Source: CAZYFS01 sp964647465 (GTDB lineage: Bacteria > Patescibacteriota > Minisyncoccia > Minisyncoccales > UBA1441). Taken from it: a stretch of DNA of 7,669 nucleotides. The notes beneath the pieces are model-generated. The model searched no databases. It was not told the origin of the DNA and saw only the letters and a program-made list of their open reading frames with translations. The stretch is from NCBI GenBank assembly GCA_964647465.1, contig CAZYFS010000014.1, positions 1 to 7,669 of the forward strand, given 5' to 3'. The position numbers and the translations under genes were made by a program. Below, in pieces: positions 1 to 5,654 of this stretch. Each line of letters begins with the position of its first letter. The first letter of the stretch is position 1.

Positions 1-2
1 AA

Positions 3-47
3 TTAGAAAAATTTAAAAAAACAATTATTGATTATGACTTACAATAA
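3..47 (+). CDS. C-terminal tail of an upstream gene, possibly rsmH (partial)
   Basis: An open frame enters from the left edge and ends at TAA 45-47; it reads LEKFKKTIIDYDLQ. It is lysine-rich like the tail of a basic protein and overlaps the start of the next gene by 14 bases, which is typical of tight operons. In many bacteria the gene directly before ftsL-ftsI is rsmH (mraW), the 16S rRNA m4C1402 methyltransferase. Fourteen residues carry no diagnostic motif, so the rsmH identity rests only on gene order. It could also be a chance open frame. Confidence 0.35.
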   Translation, partial: LEKFKKTIIDYDLQ

Positions 48-327
48 AAGTTTTAAATTCGTAGAGTTGTTTAGTTTTACCATTATTCTTAGTCTTTCTG
101 TTTTTTATATTTTTCAAATTAATCAATCAACAAAAAATTCTTATTTAGCCAAGATTTACCAGCAAAAAGTAGCAGTTCTTCTTGATGAAACGCAAGAATT
201 GAAAAATAAATACACGTTTGTTAATTCTCTAGAAAATTTACTACCAGCAATACAAGAATTAGAATTAGAAAAAATTCAAGAAATAAGTTATCTTAATCTC
301 TATCCAGATCAATTCGCAGAAAAATAG
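34..327 (+). CDS. FtsL/DivIC-like bitopic cell-division protein
   Basis: A 97-residue protein with a short cytoplasmic N-terminus, one hydrophobic segment (about residues 9-29) and a Gln/Glu/Lys-rich helical region (about 38-80) likely to form a coiled coil. This is the FtsL/DivIC architecture: a single-pass membrane protein whose extracytoplasmic coiled coil pairs with partner division proteins and helps activate FtsW-FtsI septal wall synthesis. FtsL sequences diverge fast, so the call rests on topology, length and position: the stop lies 2 bases before the ftsI ATG. A TTG at 28 would add two residues; the ATG at 34 is preferred, although neither has a clear ribosome binding site. It could be another small septal protein, but the ftsL slot makes this the best reading. 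Confidence 0.65.
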   Translation: MTYNKSFKFVELFSFTIILSLSVFYIFQINQSTKNSYLAKIYQQKVAVLLDETQELKNKYTFVNSLENLLPAIQELELEKIQEISYLNLYPDQFAEK

Positions 328-329
328 AA

Positions 330-1733
330 ATGAGATTTCCGCGACTTATCATTATCTTTGTTCTCCTTTTTGCAACCGCAATATTTTTTATAGGGCGGTT
401 ATTTTTTTTGCAAGTTGTCCAGGGAGATTACTATCAGGCTTTAGCACGAGGTCAACATAGCTTCTTGCAGGAAACAAGCGGGAAAAGAGGGCAAATTCTT
501 TTTAAGGAAGGCGAACTTTTAGCAACTAGCAAAACTCAGGATATCCTCTATCTTCCTTTTCGGAAGATCTCTGGAGACGCTGTTTTGTTGCAGTTACTAA
601 AAGATATCTTGGATGATCCCTTAGAAGAACTGGAAGAGGGGAGATCAATGACCATTGTTTTAGAGTCTGAGCAAATTACTCAAATCAAAGATTTGGATCT
701 TTCTTTTCTGATCCCTCAAAAAAGGACCGTTCGTTATTACCCTCAAGGAGAAATGGCATCTCATCTGGTTGGCTTTTTAAATGCTATGCAGAAAGGGCAA
801 TATGGAATAGAAGAAGAATATCAAGAAGAACTTCAGGGAGAAACGGGAGTGATAAGTTGGGAAGGGAGTCCCTATGGGTATCTAGTTTCGAAGCTTCAAG
901 ATAATTCTGTTTTAGAAATGGGGAATGATGTTTCGTTGACTCTTGATTACGGAATTCAATTCATGGCCGAACAGTTATTAAAAGAAGCGGAAAGAGACTT
1001 GGCAATTAGTTCGGGGACAATTATTGTGACTGATCCTAAAACAGGAGGTATTTTGGCTATGGCCAATTATCCTAACTTTGATCCTAATAATTATCGTCAG
1101 GAAGAATTAGAATCTTTTCAAAATAGCGCTATTCAAAAATTATTTGAACCAGGATCAATATTCAAGGCTTTTACGATGGCTGCTGGGCTAAACGAAGGAA
1201 AGGTAACGCCAGAAACGACCTTTAAAGACAAGGGATACATTGATCTCGGTGGTTCTCTAATTCGTAATTATGATCGTCGAACTTGGGGAGAACAAACAAT
1301 GACCGAGGTTTTAAAAAAATCAATTAATACCGGAGCTGTTTTTGTAGAACAAGAATTGGGCCGAGAACTATTTTTAAAATATTCNNNNNNNNNNNNNNNN
1401 NNNNNNNNNNNNNNNNNNNNNNNNNNNNNNNNNNNNNNNNNNNNNNNNNNNNNNNNNNNNNNNNNNNNNNNNNNNNNNNNNNNNGGATATTTTTTGGCAG
1501 GGAAAACAGGAACTGCTCAAGTAATCAACGAGGAGGGTGTTTACGATCCGGATAAAACTATTCAAAGCTTTATTGGCTTTGGTCCGACTCTAGATCCTCA
1601 ATTCTTAATATTGATAAAACTTGATGGTCCACAGGCTAAAAGTTCTTCTGAGTCAGCTGCGCCAATTTTTAAAAAAATGGCTCAATATATCATCAATCGC
1701 TATCAGATTCCACCAACAGTGGAAAGTCTCTGA
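330..1733 (+). CDS. ftsI: Penicillin-binding protein 2 / FtsI, peptidoglycan transpeptidase (interrupted by gap)
   Basis: Class B penicillin-binding protein, the DD-transpeptidase that cross-links septal peptidoglycan outside the membrane. Residues about 6-28 form the membrane anchor. The dimerisation domain follows, with an RGQILFKEGELLA motif and a YYPQGEMASHLVGF to GIEEEYQEELQGETG block typical of the family. The catalytic motifs are SIFK (S276 nucleophile, K279), S331-I-N, and K392-T-G in GKTGTAQ; numbering after the gap is nominal. A run of 100 N at 1385-1484 lies between SxN and KTG. The frame happens to stay open across it, but the SxN-KTG spacing is only 61 residues against about 135 in E. 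coli FtsI, so roughly 100 residues are probably missing. The gene sits 2 bases after the ftsL-like gene and ends in TGA. A PBP2/SpoVD-type paralogue is possible; the ftsL neighbour favours FtsI. Confidence 0.9.
   Translation: MRFPRLIIIFVLLFATAIFFIGRLFFLQVVQGDYYQALARGQHSFLQETSGKRGQILFKEGELLATSKTQDILYLPFRKISGDAVLLQLLKDILDDPLEELEEGRSMTIVLESEQITQIKDLDLSFLIPQKRTVRYYPQGEMASHLVGFLNAMQKGQYGIEEEYQEELQGETGVISWEGSPYGYLVSKLQDNSVLEMGNDVSLTLDYGIQFMAEQLLKEAERDLAISSGTIIVTDPKTGGILAMANYPNFDPNNYRQEELESFQNSAIQKLFEPGSIFKAFTMAAGLNEGKVTPETTFKDKGYIDLGGSLIRNYDRRTWGEQTMTEVLKKSINTGAVFVEQELGRELFLKYXXXXXXXXXXXXXXXXXXXXXXXXXXXXXXXXXXGYFLAGKTGTAQVINEEGVYDPDKTIQSFIGFGPTLDPQFLILIKLDGPQAKSSSESAAPIFKKMAQYIINRYQIPPTVESL
1385..1484. 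other. Assembly gap (100 N) inside ftsI
   Basis: Exactly 100 undetermined bases, the usual scaffolding placeholder for a gap of unknown length. The flanks are clearly the same gene: the SxN region to the left and the KTG box to the right. The family spacing suggests about 300-350 bases are really missing. Confidence 0.95.
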
Positions 1734-1739
1734 AAGATG

Positions 1740-1748
1740 TGATATTCT
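1740..1748 (+). promoter_or_regulatory. Possible extended -10 promoter for tRNA-Glu
   Basis: TGATATTCT (TGn plus TATTCT) lies 10 bases before the mature tRNA 5' end and immediately after the ftsI stop. No convincing -35 hexamer is visible 17 bases upstream, so this would depend on the extended -10. Read-through from ftsI is the alternative. Confidence 0.35.
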
Positions 1749-1758
1749 CATAAGGTTA

Positions 1759-1831
1759 GGCCCCGTCATCTAGTGGTTTAGGATACATGGTTCTCATCCA
1801 TGTCACATGGGTTCAAATCCCGTCGGGGCTG
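1759..1831 (+). tRNA. tRNA-Glu (anticodon CUC)
   Basis: A full cloverleaf of 73 bases. The acceptor is GGCCCCG against CGGGGCT with a terminal G-U pair and discriminator G1831. The D stem is ATC/GAT. The anticodon stem is CATGG/CCATG around the loop TTCTCAT, giving anticodon CTC at 1793-1795, which reads GAG. The T arm is ATGGG/CCCGT around TTCAAAT. The three-base D stem and the GGCCCCG start are usual for bacterial tRNA-Glu. No CCA is encoded after the discriminator, so a CCA-adding enzyme must finish it. A UUC-anticodon tRNA-Glu is presumably encoded elsewhere. Confidence 0.95.
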
Positions 1832-1838
1832 CTTTTAT

Positions 1839-1866
1839 TTGACAAATATTCGTGCTGTGTTATGCT
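1839..1866 (+). promoter_or_regulatory. Sigma70-type promoter of the orphan small gene
   Basis: A perfect TTGACA (1839-1844), a 16-base spacer and TATGCT (1861-1866), with a TG at 1858-1859 one base ahead of the hexamer (extended -10). The expected transcript start is near 1873, giving a leader of about 60 bases before the ATG at 1933. It begins only 8 bases after the tRNA-Glu end and is one of the best promoters in the window. Confidence 0.68.
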
Positions 1867-1918
1867 TGTCCGCAATGAGGTAAGATGGGTGGTAGATCCA
1901 ACATGTTTCTCTAATCTT

Positions 1919-1928
1919 AGGAGGGGAG
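1919..1928 (+). promoter_or_regulatory. Strong Shine-Dalgarno for the orphan gene
   Basis: AGGAGGGGAG; the AGGAGG core ends 8 bases before the ATG at 1933, an ideal spacing. It fixes the start codon. No other gene in the window has a full AGGAGG site; most have none. Confidence 0.85.
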
Positions 1929-1932
1929 TATC

Positions 1933-2193
1933 ATGACAGTTTTAACTCACGCTACAACCATCGAAGAAGCCAAGTTAATCGATGAAGTAGTTCATTCGCT
2001 TCGACCAGAAGAAAGGGTCGTCGCCACTGTTCCAGAGGGATCGGCACAACCGCCGGAGATTTATCTCATTCCCTCAGAGGAAGCAGTTACACTCGTTCCT
2101 TTAACGAGGTTTCGAGAAGAACTGCTCAAAACGTTACCATCTTTCAAGGGGGGCGTAGCTCACGTTCTTATCGCCGCCAAGAGAACGATGTAA
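1933..2193 (+). CDS. Hypothetical small protein, 86 aa, unrecognised
   Basis: Family not recognised. The product is a soluble-looking protein with no signal peptide, no membrane segment and no Cys, Trp or Asn. The pattern suggests an alpha/beta mix: an N-terminal helix (about residues 8-25, TIEEAKLIDEVVHSLR), a strand pair (about 28-34 and 42-46), a helix around 59-68 (RFREELLKTL) and a C-terminal strand (VAHVLIAAK). It is real on strong grounds: its own TTGACA/extended -10 promoter, an optimal AGGAGG site, and a strong intrinsic terminator 17 bases after the stop. I count 125 G+C in 261 bases (about 48%), against roughly 33-40% in sampled lines of rmuC; GCC, CTC and CGA-type codons are more frequent than nearby. 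That may mean acquisition by transfer, or strong selection for expression. It appears monocistronic, isolated between tRNA-Glu and rmuC. No function is assigned. Confidence 0.85.
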   Translation: MTVLTHATTIEEAKLIDEVVHSLRPEERVVATVPEGSAQPPEIYLIPSEEAVTLVPLTRFREELLKTLPSFKGGVAHVLIAAKRTM

Positions 2194-2210
2194 CGCGTGT
2201 TCGTTCGGAA

Positions 2211-2249
2211 GGGGTTCCTGATTTGTTTTACAAAGGGACCCCGTTTTTT
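2211..2249 (+). terminator. Intrinsic terminator of the orphan gene
   Basis: GGGGTTCC (2211-2218) pairs with GGGACCCC (2235-2242) as eight base pairs with one G-U. The interior can add an inner TTTGT/ACAAA stem around a TTT loop. A G and six T (2244-2249) follow. This is the clearest terminator in the window and isolates the small gene from rmuC. Confidence 0.88.
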
Positions 2250-2290
2250 ATTGAATTCTATGTTTTTGCGATAGAGAGCAAAATCCAAAT

Positions 2291-2319
2291 TTGTGTTAGA
2301 AGGAAAAATATATTAAGAT
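2291..2319 (+). promoter_or_regulatory. Possible promoter of rmuC-rplU, near-leaderless
   Basis: TTGTGT (2291-2296), a 17-base spacer and TAAGAT (2314-2319). The -35 is weak (TTG only). The ATG at 2329 begins just 9 bases after the -10, so transcription would start within a few bases of it. An upstream terminator and the absence of a usable Shine-Dalgarno fit a separate, nearly leaderless transcript. Confidence 0.45.
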
Positions 2320-2328
2320 ACCTTTAGC

Positions 2329-3306
2329 ATGGTAATAAATACAATTCTTCCAATTGGAATAGCAGTTTTATTTTTTTTATTATTGATAATTTCTGGAGGA
2401 GTTGTTTTTTATCTTTTAAGAGATAAAAAGAGAGGGGAGACAAGTTTTATAAAAGAAAGTATTGAAAACTTGCAAAAAAATCTATCGCAAGATTTGTCTT
2501 CTAATCAGCAAGAATTAAAGCAAACTTTTCGACAGACGACGGAATTTTATTCAAAGATGCAAAGAGAATTGGGTAAATTACAGGAAATCGGGAATGATAT
2601 GAAGGGCTTGCAAACAATTCTTCAATCGCCTAAACTAAGAGGGAATTTAGGAGAACAAGTTCTGAGAGATTTATTAGAACAAATAATTCCTCATAATAAC
2701 TTTAAAATTCAATATACCTTTCAAAGCGGAGAAATCGTTGATGCGATTCTAAAGACAGACAATGGCATTATCCCGATTGATTCTAAATATTCACTTGAAT
2801 CCTTTCGGAAGATGAAAGAAGTCTCGAAAGAAGAAAAGAAAAAATGGGAAGGGCAATTCAAGAGAGACATAAAGAAACATCTTGACGATATCTCTCGAAA
2901 ATATATTCGCCCATCTGAAGGAACGGTTGATTTTGCTGTAATGTATCTTCCGTCAGAAGCTGTTTACTACGAGATATTAGTAAACTACCCGGATATTCTT
3001 AATTATAGTTATCAGCAAAAAGTTTATCTAGTTTCTCCTAATACTTTCTATTATTTCTTAAAAGTCATATTGGTGGGACTAGAAGGAGCAAAGATAGAAG
3101 AGACAACTCGTAAAATTCTTAGTCATCTTCAATCTTTACAGGGGGCAACAGAGAGGCTAGGAGGAGAATTACAGGTTCTTTCAACTCATATTCGACATAC
3201 GCAATCAACCTCAGAAAGGGTTGAAAAAAAATACGCACAAATGGTTACGGAAATGAAGCAGATAAGTAGTTTAGAAGATCCTAAAATTAAACAAATTGAA
3301 AAATAA
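2329..3306 (+). CDS. rmuC: RmuC-family DNA recombination protein
   Basis: RmuC is a predicted PD-(D/E)xK-fold nuclease-like protein, membrane anchored, linked in E. coli to limiting recombination at inverted repeats. The 325-residue product has an N-terminal membrane segment (about 6-30), a coiled-coil stretch (about 40-95), then the RmuC domain. That domain shows SPKLRGNLGEQVLRDLLEQI (100-119), the putative catalytic strand GEIVDAIL with D138, PIDSKYSL with D151 and K153, FAVMYLPSEAVYYEIL (202-217) and VYLVSPNTFYYFLK (232-245). It is shorter than the E. coli protein (about 475), mainly in the coiled coil and tail. An in-frame TAA at 2314-2316 limits the start to the ATG at 2329. rplU follows after 8 bases, so the two are probably co-transcribed. 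Confidence 0.9.
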   Translation: MVINTILPIGIAVLFFLLLIISGGVVFYLLRDKKRGETSFIKESIENLQKNLSQDLSSNQQELKQTFRQTTEFYSKMQRELGKLQEIGNDMKGLQTILQSPKLRGNLGEQVLRDLLEQIIPHNNFKIQYTFQSGEIVDAILKTDNGIIPIDSKYSLESFRKMKEVSKEEKKKWEGQFKRDIKKHLDDISRKYIRPSEGTVDFAVMYLPSEAVYYEILVNYPDILNYSYQQKVYLVSPNTFYYFLKVILVGLEGAKIEETTRKILSHLQSLQGATERLGGELQVLSTHIRHTQSTSERVEKKYAQMVTEMKQISSLEDPKIKQIEK

Positions 3307-3314
3307 TAATATTT

Positions 3315-3638
3315 ATGATTGCTGTTATTAAAACAGGCGGAAAGCAATATTTAGTTTCGCCAGGAGATAAATTAAATATCGAAAAATTAAAAGGCGAAGA
3401 GGTAGATAAAGTGATAGACTTTAAGGAAGTTTTGCTACTTCACGACGAGAAAAAAAATAAAACGGTTATTGGTGAACCGTTTATCGAAAAAGCAAAAGTT
3501 ACTGCCAAGGTGATTGAGCAGGGAAAAGCAGCGAAAATCGTTATTTTTAAATACAAGGCAAAGAAAAGATATCAGAAAAAGAAAGGACATCGTCAACCCT
3601 TTACTAAGATAGAAATTATCGATATAAAGGGAATTTAA
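3315..3638 (+). CDS. rplU: 50S ribosomal protein bL21
   Basis: Complete bL21 of 107 residues, the usual length for this large-subunit protein that binds 23S rRNA. Diagnostic stretches are the N-terminal MIAVIKTGGKQYLVSPGD, the middle VIGEPFIEKAKVTAKVIEQG and the basic C-terminal block KYKAKKRYQKKKGHRQPFTK with the conserved GHRQ. There is no evident Shine-Dalgarno; the 8-base gap after rmuC suggests translation from a shared transcript. The usual partner rpmA (bL27) is not next; the opposite-strand recR is. The TAA stop overlaps the recR stop. Confidence 0.97.
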   Translation: MIAVIKTGGKQYLVSPGDKLNIEKLKGEEVDKVIDFKEVLLLHDEKKNKTVIGEPFIEKAKVTAKVIEQGKAAKIVIFKYKAKKRYQKKKGHRQPFTKIEIIDIKGI

Positions 3639-4243
3639 ATCTCTTTTCTTTCCCGAAGAGCGCTTTGAAGAGTTTCGTGATCAGCATATTCTAATTCTCC
3701 GCCCCGAGGTAATCCTTGGCGAAGATGACTGATTTTTACGGAAGTTTTTCGAAGAAGATCAGAAAGATAAAAACTTAAAGATTGTCCCTCCGGAGTGCTA
3801 TTGAGGGCTAGAATGACTTCTTCTATTTTTGGAGAAGTTTTTTTTATTCTACTTAAAAGTTTTTTGATGTTTTTCTTGACTTCTTTTGATTCAGGCCAAT
3901 TATTTGTTTGGCCGATAATAAAGTAAAGTCCATGATATGCCCTAATTCTTTCAATAGAATCCAAGTCTGTTTCTTTTTCAACAATGCATAATAAGCGATG
4001 ATTGCGAACTTGACTATGGCAAATAGGGCAAAGATCTACTTGTTTGTCATGATTATCGAATGGATAATTGCACCAAGAACAGAATCCAAGGTCATCTAGT
4101 CCTTGGAATGCTTGAACAAAATTTTTTCGTTGAGCAGAAGTACAATGAGCAAAATGTAAGGCGTAACGAGTTGCCGTTCTTGGACCAACTCCAGGTAATT
4201 GAGTAAATTGACTGATAAGTTGCTGGATTGATCTAGAGAACAT
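3635..4243 (-). CDS. recR: Recombination mediator RecR
   Basis: RecR works with RecO (and RecF where present) to load RecA on SSB-coated single-stranded DNA in gap repair. Starting at the ATG at 4243 the product has 202 residues, near the usual 200. In order: a helix-hairpin-helix (LPGVGPRTATRYALHF, about 16-31), a four-cysteine zinc site (C55, C58, C72, C75), a Toprim domain opening with LLCIVEKETDL (84-94), and the C-terminal HLRQGLPRGGELEYADHETL (173-192). A TTG at 4261 would add six residues but deepens the overlap with dnaB from 11 to 29 bases; the ATG matches family N-termini better. Oddities: the usual SPLDGIGP-like loop after YHGLY is replaced by QTNNWPESKE, and the usual EGE is EGQ. 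It is translationally linked to dnaB upstream. Confidence 0.93.
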   Translation of the reverse strand: MFSRSIQQLISQFTQLPGVGPRTATRYALHFAHCTSAQRKNFVQAFQGLDDLGFCSWCNYPFDNHDKQVDLCPICHSQVRNHRLLCIVEKETDLDSIERIRAYHGLYFIIGQTNNWPESKEVKKNIKKLLSRIKKTSPKIEEVILALNSTPEGQSLSFYLSDLLRKTSVKISHLRQGLPRGGELEYADHETLQSALRERKEI

Positions 4244-5600
4244 TTTCCGAGTTGTCTTCAATTTCTAAATCATGGAAACTTACGCGAGGAGCGTCAAAAT
4301 AGAGTTCTATTTTTCCTATCGGGCCATTTCGATGTTTAGCAATAATAATTTCTGCAATATTTTCTCGATTACTATGTTCTTGATAAAAATCTTCTCTGTA
4401 AATAAATAAAACTACATCCGCATCTTGTTCGATTGAACCACTATCTCTTAGATCAGAGAGGCGAGGACGGTGTGGGGAACGTTGTTCAACGGCTCTTGAT
4501 AATTGCGAAAGAACTAAGACGGGAACTTTCAATTCTTTTGCTAAAGACTTTAAAGCGCGAGAATTTTCTGTAACTTGTTGAACTATACTAGCGTTAGAAT
4601 TCATCGGTTGCATTAACTGAAGGTAATCAATTATCAATAAGCCTATGCCCTGACTAACTTGTAGTCGTCGAGCCATTGCCCTCATTTGTAAAATGTTTGT
4701 CGATGAACCATCGTCAACAAAAATAGGAGCCTCTGATAAAATTCCTAGCGCTGATTGAATTCTAGTAAAATCACCTTCTTTTTCTGATAAACGTCCTGTT
4801 CGAAGACGCCATAGATCAATGTTGGCCTGAGAAGCAATAAGACGATCAACAATTTGATCTTGCGACATTTCAAGGCTGAATATTCCAACAGGGATCTTCT
4901 GAAAAGCAGCAACGTTTCTAGCAATATCTAATGCCAGGGCACTTTTCCCCATACTTGGTCGAGCAGCCAAAATAATCAAATCAGATTTTTGCAAACCAGC
5001 TAAAATATTATCTAGCTTTCGAAAGCCACTAGAAATTCCTCTTAATCCTTCTTTGTGTTGAGAAAGAGCTTCAATCCTTTCAAAAGTTTGCCCAAGAGCT
5101 TCTTTGATTGGAGAAAACTGCTGACTCAATGATTTTTCGGCAATACTGAAAATCTTTCTTTCGGCTTCATCTAGAAGAGTGTCGCTATTCTCTGATTCTT
5201 GATGAGCTAGTTCCTTGATTTGATAAGATACCTCAATTAAATTACGGAGTATTCTTTTTTTCTGGATAATTTTAGCATAATTTAAAACGTTACTGGCCGT
5301 TGGGACAGAATTAACTATCTTAGAAAGATAACTTCGTCCGCCAATTTCTGCTAACTGTTTTTTCTCTTTAAGTGCATCCGCAACACTTAAAATATCAATC
5401 GGAGAATTGCTTTCGAATAACCCTATCATTGCTTTGTATATTCTCTGATGCTTAGGAGAATAAAAATCTCTTTCGCTTAAAAAATCGCCTACCTTAATAA
5501 TGGCTTGACTGTCTAACATTAATCCTCCCAAGAGTGATTCTTCGGCTTCAAGATTTTGAGGGGGGAGTTGTTTGTTAATTTTTTGTTCTAATGGATCCAT
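4233..5600 (-). CDS. dnaB: Replicative DNA helicase DnaB
   Basis: Hexameric 5'-3' helicase that unwinds DNA at the fork and recruits primase. Full length at 455 residues. The N-terminal DnaB domain (about 12-115, PPQNLEAEESLLGG start) is followed by a linker and the RecA-like motor. Walker A is ARPSMGKS (213-220, K219), then FSLEMSQDQIVDRLIASQ (241-258), Walker B LLIIDYLQLM (321-330, D325), SQLSRAVEQR (365-374), DLRDSGSIEQDADVV (383-397) and the arginine-finger region AKHRNGP (421-427). There is no intein. The start is ATG at 5600 with AAAGGA at 7-12 bases upstream. A promoter sits in the 54-base gap after cysS. The last 11 bases overlap recR. Confidence 0.97.
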   Translation of the reverse strand: MDPLEQKINKQLPPQNLEAEESLLGGLMLDSQAIIKVGDFLSERDFYSPKHQRIYKAMIGLFESNSPIDILSVADALKEKKQLAEIGGRSYLSKIVNSVPTASNVLNYAKIIQKKRILRNLIEVSYQIKELAHQESENSDTLLDEAERKIFSIAEKSLSQQFSPIKEALGQTFERIEALSQHKEGLRGISSGFRKLDNILAGLQKSDLIILAARPSMGKSALALDIARNVAAFQKIPVGIFSLEMSQDQIVDRLIASQANIDLWRLRTGRLSEKEGDFTRIQSALGILSEAPIFVDDGSSTNILQMRAMARRLQVSQGIGLLIIDYLQLMQPMNSNASIVQQVTENSRALKSLAKELKVPVLVLSQLSRAVEQRSPHRPRLSDLRDSGSIEQDADVVLFIYREDFYQEHSNRENIAEIIIAKHRNGPIGKIELYFDAPRVSFHDLEIEDNSENVL

Positions 5601-5613
5601 AATTGGTCCTTTT

Positions 5614-5642
5614 ATTTTACTTTATAAAAGCGGTTCAATCAA
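5614..5642 (-). promoter_or_regulatory. Promoter of dnaB-recR
   Basis: On the minus strand TTGATT (5637-5642), a 17-base spacer and TAAAAT (5614-5619). The dnaB ATG begins 13 bases downstream of the -10, leaving a leader of about 6-8 bases. An AAAGGA lies in those 13 bases but might be partly outside the transcript. Read-through from cysS is also possible, since no terminator is seen between them. Confidence 0.55.
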
Positions 5643-5654
5643 ATTAACTCTTCT

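Noticed and set aside
1374..1565. Minus-strand reading frame across the ftsI gap
   Set aside because: It is mostly N and antisense to the conserved KTG region of ftsI, with no signals of its own.
1759..1840. Attachment site of an integrated element at tRNA-Glu
   Set aside because: I see no direct repeat of the tRNA 3' end downstream up to rmuC and no integrase gene, so an att site cannot be supported.
4244..4261. TTG start for recR
   Set aside because: It would add six residues and lengthen the overlap with dnaB to 29 bases; the ATG at 4243 matches the usual RecR N-terminus better.
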